Under the pieces are notes generated by a model. That model had not been told where the DNA came from. It saw only the letters and a program-made list of their open reading frames with translations, and made no database searches. A stretch of 64,000 nt of DNA from positions 1 to 64,000 of the forward strand of contig NZ_JAEVHM010000002.1 of the NCBI RefSeq assembly GCF_016802865.1, written 5' to 3'. Made by a program: the position numbers and the translations under genes. This document shows, piece after piece, positions 1 to 9,169 of the stretch (the stretch's first letter is position 1; each line of letters begins with the position of its first letter). Source of the DNA: Micromonospora parastrephiae (GTDB lineage: Bacteria; Actinomycetota; Actinomycetes; Mycobacteriales; Micromonosporaceae).

Positions 1-753
1 GTGGGTGGTGGCGTAGACGAGCTGCCGGCCGTTGTAGGGCGCGACGGTGAAGTCCTTCAGCGACACCCACCCCGAACGCGGGGTCGCCAGCTGACCGGTG
101 GAGGACCACCGGTACGTCGACGGCAGGTTGCACGTGCCACCCGGCGGCGGGGTGGTGGGGTTGCCTCCGCCGTCGACACGGACGAGCTGCCACTGCTGGT
201 TGCTGCCGTTCCAGTCGTCGTACTGGACGATGTTCCCACCGTCGGCGGTCGAGGCGCCCTGCACCTCCATCACCCTGTTGCTGTTCCGGTTGATCAACCG
301 GACGTAGCCGCTGTCCGAGTCAGCCAGCCGGAACTGCTGGTTGGTGCCGTTGCTGTCGCTCCACTGCACGATGCTGGCACCGTTGGCGGTGGAGAAGTTG
401 TAGACGTCCAGCACCTTGCCGGACAGGCGCGACTTCAACCGGTAGTAGCCACCGCCCGAGTCCACGAACTGCCACTGCTGCTGGTTGCCGTTGTTCCGCG
501 CCCACTGCGTGATCCGGGCGCCGTCGTTTGTGGCCAGGTTGTACACGTCCAGGGCCTTGCCGCTGTTGCGGTTGACCAACACGTACCACGCGGTGGTGTC
601 AACCGTCGCCGCGGCGGCGGGCGTCGTCACCGCGACCGCGGCGGCACCACCGACAACCACCGCCGCCACGCTGGCGGCGACGAGCCGCAGCAGCCATCCT
701 CGCCGCCGCCGCGACGGCGCGGCGATCGATGGTGACCTATCGAGGGCAGACAT
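1..753 (-). CDS. Secreted RICIN-lectin GH62 alpha-L-arabinofuranosidase, 3' end cut by window edge
   Basis: The reading frame is open from an ATG at 753 to the window edge (251 codons), with a strong GGAGGAGG ribosome site just upstream. The N-terminus has twin/multiple arginines and a hydrophobic segment ending in an AAAA region, so export is expected. Residues about 54-195 are a ricin-type beta-trefoil lectin with repeated QQWQ/QQFR motifs and NxxSGKxLDV units. After a Pro/Gly-rich linker, a segment starting at the CNLPSTYRW motif matches the start of GH62 catalytic domains ([22 protein letters not shown]). GH62 enzymes remove arabinose side chains from arabinoxylan outside the cell. The catalytic residues lie beyond the edge. 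Two LacI-type palindromes sit upstream, suggesting sugar-responsive repression. Family call is firm; completeness cannot be judged. Confidence 0.88.
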   Translation of the reverse strand, partial: MSALDRSPSIAAPSRRRRGWLLRLVAASVAAVVVGGAAAVAVTTPAAAATVDTTAWYVLVNRNSGKALDVYNLATNDGARITQWARNNGNQQQWQFVDSGGGYYRLKSRLSGKVLDVYNFSTANGASIVQWSDSNGTNQQFRLADSDSGYVRLINRNSNRVMEVQGASTADGGNIVQYDDWNGSNQQWQLVRVDGGGNPTTPPPGGTCNLPSTYRWSSTGQLATPRSGWVSLKDFTVAPYNGRQLVYATTH

Positions 754-836
754 GATCCTCCTCCAGTGACCAGGAGCCGAACGGTTCACCCGAGACGGGC
801 GCACCGCGACGCGCGGCCGGGCGCATGCAGCGAGAT

Positions 837-957
837 TGTTCGCGTTAACACGATCCCGGCATGCCCTGACGCACGTCTGATTCGAGGTCGACGTAGCAGG
901 CTTGCCCGGTAAGCCGTGGGTGCCGTCGTCCTTGTCCATCGACTGTGAGCGATAACA
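837..957. promoter_or_regulatory. Two LacI-family-type operator palindromes upstream of the GH62 gene
   Basis: TGTTCGCGTTAACA at 837-850 and TGTGAGCGATAACA at 944-957 each differ at two positions from the LacI/GalR-type palindrome TGTTAGCGCTAACA. They lie 84 and 191 bp upstream of the GH62 start codon in a 359-bp gap (754-1112) that otherwise shows no gene. Their position and form suggest repression of the arabinofuranosidase gene by a LacI-family regulator. Which regulator binds is not known; the sites differ from the motif found around the LacI gene at 17635-18657. Confidence 0.6.
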
Positions 958-1112
958 TGCTGTTCGTCAAGTCGTAATCTCCAAGGAACGCCGCCCGGTT
1001 GCGCACCGCGACGAGCGGGCGGCAGGTCGCTGACGTGTCGACCGTGATCGGGCCTGCCGGGGATTTCGGTGATCGTGGTCGCGGTCCGTTGCCTCACTGT
1101 TAGCCTGCGTCA

Positions 1113-1803
1113 ATGTCCGCGGCTCCCGAACAGGACCCGCCCACCGGGCCCGGCCCCAGACTGGCCGATTCCGGTCGGGTGGCGGCGTTCAGCGACGGCG
1201 TCTTCGCCATCGTCATCACCCTGCTGGTGCTGGACCTGCGGGTGCCCGACTTCCACGAGGGCGACCTGGCCGAGTCACTCCTCGAAGAGGCACCGTCCTT
1301 CCTGGCGTTCACGGTGTCGTTCATCTACATCGGCGTGCTGTGGCTCAACCATCACGCGGTGATCCGGCTGGTCCGGGGCACCACGCTCGCGCTCAACTGG
1401 ATCAATCTCGCGCTCCTGTTCGGCGTGGTGGTCATCCCGTTCCCGACCGCGGTCCTCGCGGCGGCCCTCACCGATGGTGACAGGAACGACCAAACGTGTG
1501 GCCGTCGTCATCTACTCGGTCGCGGCGGCACTGATGTCGGCGCCCTGGCTGGTGTTCTTCGCGTATCTTCGCCGCCACCCCGCGCTGCTCGGCGAGCATG
1601 TCGGCCGGGGCCAGGTCCGCGCGCAGGAGGCGCGGCCGATCACCGGGCTCATCCTCTACGGCCTGACCGGACTGCTCGGCTGGATCGTGAATCCCCTGCT
1701 CGGCCTGGTCGGCATCGTCGTGATGATCATCTATCACGGTGCCACGAGTGAGGGAATCCGCCCCGGAATGTTCCATCGGCGGCGACCCCGCCACCAGGAC
1801 TGA
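1113..1803 (+). pseudogene. TMEM175/DUF1211-family channel-like membrane protein, frameshifted
   Basis: The first part reads a typical TMEM175-family start (RVAAFSDGVFAIVITLLVLD, then FLAFTVSFIYIGVLWLNHH), characteristic of bacterial TMEM175 potassium-channel-like proteins with six membrane segments. After about residue 127 the reading frame is lost, while the expected continuation (RVAVVIYSVAAALMSAPW, ending in a last hydrophobic segment and a basic tail) continues in another frame to a stop at 1803. Removing one A from the AAA run at about 1492-1494 restores a single 229-residue frame. So this is either a one-base insertion that inactivates the gene or a sequencing error. The membrane topology of the restored protein would be complete for the family. 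Confidence 0.8.
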
Positions 1804-1877
1804 TCGGTCCACCAGCGCGCCCCGGTAGGGTGCGACCGCCCTCGGCGCCGCTGTCGACGGCGGGCATCGAGCCCGGA

Positions 1878-2396
<519 letters not shown>

Positions 2397-3317
2397 CTAT
2401 TCCGGCGAGGGGGTCTCCTGCGCAGTGGCGGCGCGCAGCTCCCGAAGCAGATAGGTGGCGGCTTTCTCGACGACGCGGACGCCCTCTTCCTGGCTCACGT
2501 GATGGTCGGAGAGCACGGCGATCAGCCAGTCGTGACGAGCCTCGACGATCCGTCCGATGCTGTTGACCAACCAGCGGCCGCCATCGGCATCAGCGGTGTC
2601 CCAGCCGTTCTTGACGTAGGTGCCACGGTTGCCGGTCTCCCGCGCGGCGGTAACTCCCCATCGTTGTTCGGGGACCACCTTCGCCATGAGGCCCATGACG
2701 AGACGTCGGTCCTCCGGGGTCAACGGTCCCGTCGTCGATGTCAGCGCGGACAGCAGACGAATCTGGTCCGCCACCGTGGTCGTGGTGAGTCCCCAGTGCG
2801 AGTTGGGCTTGGTCTCACGCAGACCGAGTACCCGGTTCGCGGCGGTGAGGCCGCGCGAGCCTTCGATCTTCTGCCACAGGGCGACCGCCGCGTCGTTGTC
2901 ACTGGACTCGATCATGGCTTCGGCCTGACGTCGGGTTTCGGAGCTGAGGGCCTTCCCCGGCGGTTTCTGGCGCAGCAGAAGGGCCGCGAGGATGTTGACC
3001 TTGACGATGCTGGCCGTCTCGAAGCGTCTGGCGCCGACCGTCACCGCGGCCGTCCCTCGCCGATCCAGTGCCGCGATCGCCAGGTGACCGTCGTACCGCT
3101 CCACATAGGCCCTGACTCGTGTTCTCACCTGCTCGATCCGGTCGACCGCCGGTGTGGTGGGGATCGGTCGGGCGGGAGAGGAACTGGACGAGGCGGCGCC
3201 GGCTCCGGGGCGACTGCGGGTGGCACCGTAGGCGGCAGTCGCCGCGCCGGCAAGAGACAGCGTGACCGCCGACACGACCCAGCGGCGAGGCAGCTGCCGG
3301 CCCTTCCGCTCAGCCAA
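2397..3317 (-). CDS. Class A beta-lactamase-like serine hydrolase, membrane-anchored or exported
   Basis: A 306-residue protein starting with TTG at 3317, which overlaps the end of the upstream lipoprotein gene by 8 nt and suggests translational coupling. Residues 12-31 form a signal/anchor segment followed by a Ser/Pro-rich linker. The body resembles the beta-lactamase2 family (PF13354-like): SxxK as S103-IV-K106, SDN at 139-141, and a K-N-G box near the C-terminus in place of KTG. The active-site serine motifs are all present, but the glutamate-containing omega-loop is not obvious, so hydrolysis of beta-lactams is not assured. It could be a peptidoglycan-related serine hydrolase. It lies last in a four-gene minus-strand group with a sigma factor. 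Confidence 0.78.
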   Translation of the reverse strand: MAERKGRQLPRRWVVSAVTLSLAGAATAAYGATRSRPGAGAASSSSSPARPIPTTPAVDRIEQVRTRVRAYVERYDGHLAIAALDRRGTAAVTVGARRFETASIVKVNILAALLLRQKPPGKALSSETRRQAEAMIESSDNDAAVALWQKIEGSRGLTAANRVLGLRETKPNSHWGLTTTTVADQIRLLSALTSTTGPLTPEDRRLVMGLMAKVVPEQRWGVTAARETGNRGTYVKNGWDTADADGGRWLVNSIGRIVEARHDWLIAVLSDHHVSQEEGVRVVEKAATYLLRELRAATAQETPSPE

Positions 3318-3972
3318 GGCGGGCCGCCGCTGTCGCTGCGACCGAATCCACTGCGGCTTGGCTGCCCGGATCGGGCAGACTGAAGGTCGAAACCAACTCG
3401 CCTCGTTTCACCATGACGAAATACGTAACGGCCGCTGGGGTGTCCGCATGCGCGATTCGGCCTCGAACGAGCATCCCGACGCCCTTGAGATACGCGGAAT
3501 CGACGATGTCGAACGAGACCTGCGAGCCGAGGACCCCATAGCTCGCGCACCGCAGTAGCACGCGGTGGACGTCGTCGAAATTCCGCTCAGCCCATCCAGG
3601 TTCGTACCTCTCCACGACGTGATGGGCCGACGGCGAGCCGTCCGACGGGTGGTAATAGCGCTCCACGGCACCCCGTCGATGTGACTTGGCGGTGTAGTCG
3701 CCGCTTCGATAGTCGGGACAGTCGTTCTGTTCCCACGGCCAGGGCGGCAGACCGGGTCGAGCGTCGCCCTCATGCCAGTTCGAGCCCAGTTCGCCTGCCC
3801 GCAGCAGCATGCTCGGATCGCTCCAGTCCACGTTCACGGTGTGTCGCTCACCGGGTTCGACGGCCGGCTCCCACCGCTGGCAACCTGCGGTCAACACCAC
3901 CAACGCCGACAGAACCGCCGACACGACTGCGACCGGGCCTCGGCGCGTTCTGCCGCTCGACACCGACACCAT
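3310..3972 (-). CDS. Putative lipoprotein of unknown function
   Basis: A 220-residue protein. The start at 3972 is preferred over the upstream one because GGGGAGG lies 4 nt upstream. The N-terminus has basic residues, a hydrophobic stretch and the lipobox LTAGC, so lipid attachment at the cysteine is expected. The mature part (YRSGDYTAKSHRRGAVERYYHP and a V-rich C-terminal strand pair) resembles PknH-like sensor-type extracellular domains in layout, but no family is certain. It overlaps the start of the beta-lactamase-like gene by 8 nt and lies 105 bp downstream of the sigma-factor gene, so it may belong to the same regulon. Function unknown. Confidence 0.75.
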   Translation of the reverse strand: MVSVSSGRTRRGPVAVVSAVLSALVVLTAGCQRWEPAVEPGERHTVNVDWSDPSMLLRAGELGSNWHEGDARPGLPPWPWEQNDCPDYRSGDYTAKSHRRGAVERYYHPSDGSPSAHHVVERYEPGWAERNFDDVHRVLLRCASYGVLGSQVSFDIVDSAYLKGVGMLVRGRIAHADTPAAVTYFVMVKRGELVSTFSLPDPGSQAAVDSVAATAAARLG

Positions 3973-4077
3973 GGACCTCCCCAAGAATGTGGCCAGCTCG
4001 CACGCCACGCGCACAGCGGTAGGCGGCCGTGCTCGCCGCGGTCACCGTCCGAGAACCCGCCGCCGGGACGGGATCGG

Positions 4078-4578
4078 TCAATGGCGTTCCTCGGCGAACA
4101 GCTCGAGCCGGGTGTCGCCGAGCAACTCGCGCAGACGGGCGAGGGAGCGCATGCTCTGGCTCTTGACCACCGCGGTGGAGACGCCGACGATCTCGGCAAC
4201 CGCCTCCACGCTCAGGTCGTCCCAGTAGCGCAGGACGATGATCGCCCGATCCCGCAACGGCAGGGTGGCTATCGCGTCGAGCATCGTCATACGCAGCTCG
4301 GCCGGATGTTCCTCACCACGATCCGGTGGCGCCGACATCGCCAACTCGCGGCTTGACCGACGCCGCTGCTGATCGATCACACAGCGCACCAGTATCTTGC
4401 GGGCGTAGGCGTGCGGATCGTCGGCCCGGCGGACCCGCCGCCAGTTGGCGTACACCTTGGCCAGCGTCGTCTGGGTGAGGTCCTGGGCGAGATGCCAGTC
4501 GCGGCACATCAGAAACGCGCCGTCGCGCAGGCGGCCAGCGGCCGCCTGCGCGAACTCGACGAAGTCGTCGTCAGTCAT
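4078..4578 (-). CDS. SigE-family ECF RNA polymerase sigma factor
   Basis: A 166-residue ECF sigma factor of the actinobacterial SigE family. Region 2 is visible as FLMCRDWHLAQDLTQTTLAKVYANW, region 4 as a helix-turn-helix in LPLRDRAIIVLRYWDDLSVE and VAEIVGVSTAVVKSQSMRSLARLRELL. The start codon overlaps the end of the upstream membrane protein gene by 8 nt, which suggests coupled translation of sigma factor and partner. SigE-family sigma factors direct transcription of small stress regulons. The ECF-like promoter at 5512-5539 upstream of the partner gene suggests autoregulation; this is inference. Confidence 0.9.
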   Translation of the reverse strand: MTDDDFVEFAQAAAGRLRDGAFLMCRDWHLAQDLTQTTLAKVYANWRRVRRADDPHAYARKILVRCVIDQQRRRSSRELAMSAPPDRGEEHPAELRMTMLDAIATLPLRDRAIIVLRYWDDLSVEAVAEIVGVSTAVVKSQSMRSLARLRELLGDTRLELFAEERH

Positions 4579-5455
4579 TCGACCGGGCCAGCGCCGGGTA
4601 AAGCTTCTCGCCGGAGGTCACGATCTCGGCCGGCAGCCTGGTGCCCCAGATCGGGTTGGCCGCGATCCCGACCGCCTCGTCCACGGTGAGGACGGGCGCC
4701 GCCGAGGGATTTTGCGTGCCGTCCCACGCCAGGCAGGTGGAGATCAGCAGGTCGACCTGGAGGCCGCCGCCGTGGTGGACGGTCACCATCTTGTCCTGTA
4801 CGCAGTTGCCGGGCACCTCGGTCAGCTCCACCGTTCCCGGGGCCGGGTCGCCGCCAATCTTGTCCTGGTAGATGGAGAGCCGCAGCATGCCCGGTCCCTT
4901 GCCCCGGTCCAGGTAGAGCTGGACGTATGGCATGCCGGGCCCTGCCCCGACGCTGGGCAGGCTCGCATAACCGCTGGTCCTCCCTCTCGGCAGGAGCCGG
5001 GTCAGCAGCAGCAGGGCGCCCTGCTCCGTGGTGGTCAGCAGCTCACCCCTGGGCTTCTCCCTGATCCTCACGGTGTCGATCACCTTGGTCGAGGGCGTCG
5101 GCAGCAGCGACCCACCGGGCTCTCGGAGCAGCTCCCCGGCGCCGGGACCCCGCTCACCCTCGCCCGGTGCCCCGTCCGAGGACGACGTCCCGGCGGTGCC
5201 GACCGGCCCTCCCGGGGCACCGAAGCCCAGCCCGCCGGGCTGACCGGCATCGTCCCCGCCGACGTTGAGCGGCCCGGCGGCCAGGCCGATCACGAGCAGC
5301 ACCGCCAGCGCCGACCCGCCAGCGCCGAACTGCGCCAGGCGGCGCTGGCGACGCAGTCGGCGGCCCTGCACCACCGCCTGTTGGACCAGGTCACCCAGCG
5401 GCGGGGCGGGATGTCTGGCCAGGTCGTCCCCGAAACGACTACGGACGTCGTCCAT
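4571..5455 (-). CDS. Single-pass membrane protein, probable anti-sigma partner
   Basis: A 294-residue protein when started at the ATG at 5455 (GGAAAGG upstream); a longer in-frame start exists but gives a non-conserved extension. A short basic cytoplasmic part (DDVRSRFGDDLARHPAPPLGDLVQQAV, RRLRRQRRL) precedes one membrane segment around residues 45-65, then a Gly/Pro-rich linker and an extracytoplasmic domain with two cysteines. Domain order and position directly in front of a SigE-type sigma gene, with an 8-nt overlap, fit an anti-sigma or sensor protein, although no zinc-binding anti-sigma motif is visible. Function beyond that is unknown. Confidence 0.72.
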   Translation of the reverse strand: MDDVRSRFGDDLARHPAPPLGDLVQQAVVQGRRLRRQRRLAQFGAGGSALAVLLVIGLAAGPLNVGGDDAGQPGGLGFGAPGGPVGTAGTSSSDGAPGEGERGPGAGELLREPGGSLLPTPSTKVIDTVRIREKPRGELLTTTEQGALLLLTRLLPRGRTSGYASLPSVGAGPGMPYVQLYLDRGKGPGMLRLSIYQDKIGGDPAPGTVELTEVPGNCVQDKMVTVHHGGGLQVDLLISTCLAWDGTQNPSAAPVLTVDEAVGIAANPIWGTRLPAEIVTSGEKLYPALARSND

Positions 5456-5511
5456 GTCCCGTAATTCCTTTCCAGCCGGCCGCCCACCATGGCAACCCCG
5501 CCACCTGAACT

Positions 5512-5539
5512 GACGGGCTGGCCGACCGGTTTGGTTACC
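5512..5539 (-). promoter_or_regulatory. Candidate ECF-type promoter of the anti-sigma/sigma operon
   Basis: On the minus strand GGTAACC (5533-5539) is followed, counting 17 nt from its AACC end, by CGTC (5512-5515). This is the AAC / CGTC form common to many ECF sigma promoters. It lies 57 nt upstream of the start codon at 5455, a plausible distance. The sigma factor of the same operon is the obvious candidate to recognise it. Confidence 0.45.
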
Positions 5540-5639
5540 GCTTTTCCGCGCGGATTTCACGCGCCCCATTTGGCCGGCGCGATGATTCCGGCACGTGTGC
5601 GGCTAGCTACGGAACGCCACGTCCCCGGCACTCCGACCG

Positions 5640-5812
5640 CTATTGGGGAATGGCGAACAGGCGATAGTGGGACACGACCTCGAAGCCCATGCGCCGGTAG
5701 ACCGGCTCGCCGTCACTGCTGGCCTGCAGGGTGGCGATGCGCCGACCGGACTCGCGGATGATGCGCAGCGCTTCGAGGGTGAGAGCGGTGGCGATCCCAC
5801 GCCAGCGGCGTC
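5640..5812 (-). pseudogene. GNAT acetyltransferase C-terminal fragment
   Basis: The minus strand from about 5812 to the TAG at 5640-5642 reads [17 protein letters not shown], then a TLQAS segment and [18 protein letters not shown]. This is the acetyl-CoA binding loop (RxxGIA) and last strands of a GNAT N-acetyltransferase. The N-terminal two thirds are missing: at about 5805-5812 the sequence runs directly into the plus-strand remnant of an alpha/beta hydrolase. There is no start codon suited to this piece, so it is a relic. Confidence 0.8.
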
Positions 5813-6307
5813 GTGGGCATCTCCGGCGGAGGGGTGTTGGCCACCTGGCTTGTCGGCCACCGGCCCGACGTGGTGCATCGTGTTCTTCTGCTGTCGCCCC
5901 TCTACAAACCCAACCCCGCTCGGGTGCCCGACCTCGCGGTCAAGCCATTCACTGTCCTCTTCGGCTCTGGTCTGGCCCCCGACCGGGTCGACGCCGAGGG
6001 CTTCTCGTCTGCGGCGATGTCGCAGTACCTGCGCATCGTCGGCAACGTCGCGGCCGATCCGAAGAACCCACACCTGCGCGAGCTGGCGGTCGTCACCTCG
6101 CCGAACGACGGTTTCATCGATCTTCAGGCGGCGGCTGACATCCCGAGAGCCATCGCTGATCTGAACGACACCGCCTTTGCGGCCCACGAGTTGCCGCGCG
6201 AGTTCGGGATCGGGCACGACGTCCTTGACCCCGAAGGACTGCGGGGCAGAACCGACGGGATCAATCAGTATTACTTCGATCTTTACGAGGGCAACGAGCG
6301 GACCTGA
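5813..6307 (+). pseudogene. Alpha/beta hydrolase C-terminal fragment
   Basis: The reading frame starts inside the nucleophile elbow (GISGGG, GxSxG type) and runs about 164 codons to a TGA at 6307, including RVLLLSP and the region around VVTSPNDGFIDL, then the C-terminal GIGHDVLD that supplies the likely catalytic histidine. Family members begin some 90-120 residues earlier, so the first strands and oxyanion-hole region are missing. A GTG at 5813 could initiate translation but gives no complete fold. The 5' end abuts the truncated GNAT gene on the other strand, marking a deletion junction. Confidence 0.78.
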
Positions 6308-6381
6308 CGCCTCGCGGTCCAGCTGGTGATCGCGCCGGCAAGCGATGCGCAGTGCTCCCACTAAAACATATATCGCACGGT

Positions 6382-6400
6382 GGGGCTTGCCGCAAGACCC
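6382..6400. promoter_or_regulatory. Rifamycin-associated element (RAE) upstream of rph
   Basis: GGGGCTTGCCGCAAGACCC is an inverted repeat with 9-bp arms around one base and a single mismatch. A 19-bp element of this form, called RAE, is known upstream of rifamycin-inactivating genes in actinobacteria, including rph. Here it lies 100 bp upstream of the rph start codon at 6501. It predicts rifamycin-inducible expression. The rest of the 193-bp gap shows no other clear feature. Confidence 0.82.
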
Positions 6401-6500
6401 GGGTCCTGGCGCAGAATCGTCGGCCGGAGCCAGGAACGGATGAAGAATTGGGACACTGCATGCGTGTGTTGTTGTTGTGGAGTTTCTCGGAGGGATCGCG

Positions 6501-9098
6501 ATGATCGAGCAGTACGTGGTGAGCCTCCGAGAGGTCGACGAGTCGCAGGTCGCCCTCGTTGGCGGCAAGGGCGCGCACCTGGGGGCGTTGTCGCGGATCG
6601 ACGGCGTCCGTGTGCCGGATGGCTTCTGCGTGACGACCGACGCCTTCCGCCGGGTCATGACCGAGGCGCCGTCGATCGAGGAGCAGCTCGATCACCTGTC
6701 CCGCCTGAACCCGGACGACCGGGAAGGGGTCCGCGCACTCAGTGCGCAGATCCGACGGACCATCGAAGGAATCGTTCTCCCCGACGACGTGGCGGCGGCG
6801 ATCCGCCGGGCTCTCACCCAGCTCGACGAACGAGCCGCCTACGCCGTCCGATCCAGCGCGACGGCCGAGGACCTGCCGACGGCCTCCTTCGCAGGCCAGC
6901 AGGACACCTACCTGAACGTCCTGGGACCGGCGGCGATCCTCGAGCACGTCAGCCGGTGCTGGGCGTCGCTCTTCACGGAGCGGGCAGTGACCTACCGCCA
7001 GCGCAACGGCATCGACCACCGCGCGGTCCAGATGGCCGTTGTCGTACAGAAGATGGCCTTCCCGCAGGCGGCTGGCGTCCTGTTCACGGCCGACCCCGTC
7101 ACGTCCAACCGGAAGGTCGCCTCCGTGGAGGCCAGCTTCGGCCTCGGCGAGGCTCTGGTCTCCGGGCTGGTGAACGCGGATGCCTACCGGGTGCGCGACG
7201 GCGAGATCATCGAAAGGGCCATCGGCGCCAAGCGGCTCGCCATCCACGCCCTGCCCGGCGGCGGGACGAAGGAACAGTCGATCGACCCGGACCGGCAGGA
7301 GCAGCCGGCGCTGACGGATGCACAGGTCGTGCGGCTCGTGCGGCTCGGGCGGCGAATCGAAGCACAGTTCGGCCGCCCGCAGGACATCGAGTGGTGCCTA
7401 ATCGACGATGACTTCCAGATCGTCCAGAGCCGGCCGATCACCACGCTGTTCCCCATCCCGGAGACCGACGACGCGGAGAACCACGTCTATCTCTCCGTGG
7501 GTCACCAGCAGATGATGACCGACCCGATGAAGCCGCTGGGGCTCTCCATGTGGCAGTTGACGGCGATGGCACCGATGCACGCGGCCGGCGGGAGGCTGTT
7601 CGTCGACGGCACCCGGCTCCTGGCATCGCCCGCGAACCGCGCCGCTTTCCTGGAGATGGCGGGCAGGTCCGATCCGCTGACCAGGGACGCGCTGGAAACC
7701 ATCCTCGATCGCGGCGACTTCGTCCCGACGCTCCCGGACGCCGGTCCCGTCCGGCCGCCGGCCGGCGGCCCGTCCGCCCCGATCGAGACCGATCCGGCCA
7801 TCGTCACCGAACTGATCAGGCGAAGCCAGGAGTCCATCGCCACCCTGCGGCGCGACATCGCGCCGTTGACCGGACCGGCGCTGTTCGACTTTCTGCTGGA
7901 GGCCTTCCAGGAGCACAAGCGACTCCTCAGTGATCCGCTGAGCATGCAGGCGATCATGGCGGGGATGGAGGCCACCTGGTGGCTCAACGACCGGCTACAG
8001 GGATGGCTGGGCGAGAAGAACGCCGCCGACACACTCACGTTGTCCGCACCCCACAACGTCACGTCGGAGATGGGGCTGGCGCTCCTGGACGTCGCCGACG
8101 TCATCCGCCCACATCCGGAGGTGGTGGCCTTCCTGGAGGAGATCGAGGACGAGGGCTTCCTCGCCGAGCTGGCCGGACTTCCGGGCGGCCAGGAAGCGCG
8201 AGACGCCATCCAGGACTACCTCGACAGGTACGGGATGCGCTGCGTCGGCGAGATCGACATCACCAGGCCGCGTTGGAGCGAACGCCCCAGCACCCTCGCG
8301 CCCCTCATCCTCGACAACATCAGGAACTTCGAGCCGGGCGCCCGCGAGCGGCGCTTCGAGCAGGGCCGCCAGGAGGCGGAGAAGAAGGAACAGGACATCC
8401 TGGAACGCCTTCGGGCACTGCCGGGCGGGTACCAGAAGGCCGATGAGACCAAGCGGACGATCGACCGGGTCCGCACTTTCATCGGATATCGGGAGTATCC
8501 GAAGTACGCCATCGTCCGCCGCTACTTCGTCTACAAGCAGGCCCTTCTGGCAGAGGCCGAGCGCCTCGTACAGGCCAACGTGCTGAACGCGACGGACGAC
8601 ATCTTCTACCTCACGTTCCACGAGTTTCACGACGTCGCACGCACCCACCAGGCGGATGATCAACTCATCCGCCGGCGGAAGGAGGCGTTCAGGTCGTATC
8701 AGACGCTCACCACGCCCAGGGTGCTCACGTCGGAGGGTGAGGCCCTCTCCGGGTCGTACCGACGTGACGACGTGCCGAGCGGCGCGCTGGTCGGCCTCCC
8801 GGTTTCCGGCGGGACGGTCGAGGGACGCGCTCGCGTCATCCGGGACCTGGCCGACGCCGACCTCCAACCAGGCGACATCCTGGTCACCGCCTTCACCGAC
8901 CCGAGCTGGTCACCGCTCTTCGTCGCGGTGCGGGGGCTGGTGACGGAGGTGGGCGGCCTCATGACGCACGGCGCGGTGATCGCCCGGGAGTACGGGTTGC
9001 CCGCCGTCGTCGGCGTGGGGCACGCGACCACGCTGATCCGCGATGGGCAGCGGATTCGCGTGAACGGCACCGACGGATACGTCGAAATCCTGTCGTAA
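6501..9098 (+). CDS. rph: Rifampin phosphotransferase (rifamycin-inactivating dikinase)
   Basis: An 865-residue enzyme, the usual length of the Rph family. The ATG at 6501 is chosen because GGAGGG lies 5 nt upstream; a longer start at 6477 lacks this. The N-terminal ATP-grasp domain (VGGKGAHLGALS, PDGFCVTTDAF; RSSATAEDLPTASFAGQQDTYLNV) resembles PEP synthase, the central part is the rifamycin-binding region, and the C-terminal swivel domain carries the phosphohistidine in GGLMTHGAVIAREYGLP, at residue 823. Rph uses ATP to phosphorylate the ansa-chain hydroxyl of rifamycins, yielding AMP and phosphate and an inactive drug. The RAE at 6382-6400 strongly supports this call over a housekeeping PEP synthase. 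The gene is followed by a terminator hairpin and is probably monocistronic. Confidence 0.94.
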   Translation: MIEQYVVSLREVDESQVALVGGKGAHLGALSRIDGVRVPDGFCVTTDAFRRVMTEAPSIEEQLDHLSRLNPDDREGVRALSAQIRRTIEGIVLPDDVAAAIRRALTQLDERAAYAVRSSATAEDLPTASFAGQQDTYLNVLGPAAILEHVSRCWASLFTERAVTYRQRNGIDHRAVQMAVVVQKMAFPQAAGVLFTADPVTSNRKVASVEASFGLGEALVSGLVNADAYRVRDGEIIERAIGAKRLAIHALPGGGTKEQSIDPDRQEQPALTDAQVVRLVRLGRRIEAQFGRPQDIEWCLIDDDFQIVQSRPITTLFPIPETDDAENHVYLSVGHQQMMTDPMKPLGLSMWQLTAMAPMHAAGGRLFVDGTRLLASPANRAAFLEMAGRSDPLTRDALETILDRGDFVPTLPDAGPVRPPAGGPSAPIETDPAIVTELIRRSQESIATLRRDIAPLTGPALFDFLLEAFQEHKRLLSDPLSMQAIMAGMEATWWLNDRLQGWLGEKNAADTLTLSAPHNVTSEMGLALLDVADVIRPHPEVVAFLEEIEDEGFLAELAGLPGGQEARDAIQDYLDRYGMRCVGEIDITRPRWSERPSTLAPLILDNIRNFEPGARERRFEQGRQEAEKKEQDILERLRALPGGYQKADETKRTIDRVRTFIGYREYPKYAIVRRYFVYKQALLAEAERLVQANVLNATDDIFYLTFHEFHDVARTHQADDQLIRRRKEAFRSYQTLTTPRVLTSEGEALSGSYRRDDVPSGALVGLPVSGGTVEGRARVIRDLADADLQPGDILVTAFTDPSWSPLFVAVRGLVTEVGGLMTHGAVIAREYGLPAVVGVGHATTLIRDGQRIRVNGTDGYVEILS

Positions 9099-9119
9099 CT
9101 GCCGACGCGACGTGACCCA

Positions 9120-9153
9120 GCGGTGGGCGGCGAGTCGGTAGGCCGCCCACCGC
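9120..9153 (+). terminator. Terminator hairpin after rph
   Basis: GCGGTGGGCGG and CCGCCCACCGC form a perfect 11-bp stem around a 12-nt loop, 21 bp after the rph stop codon. No T-run follows, as is common in actinobacteria. Confidence 0.65.
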
Positions 9154-9169
9154 CTCGGGGACCAGGAAC

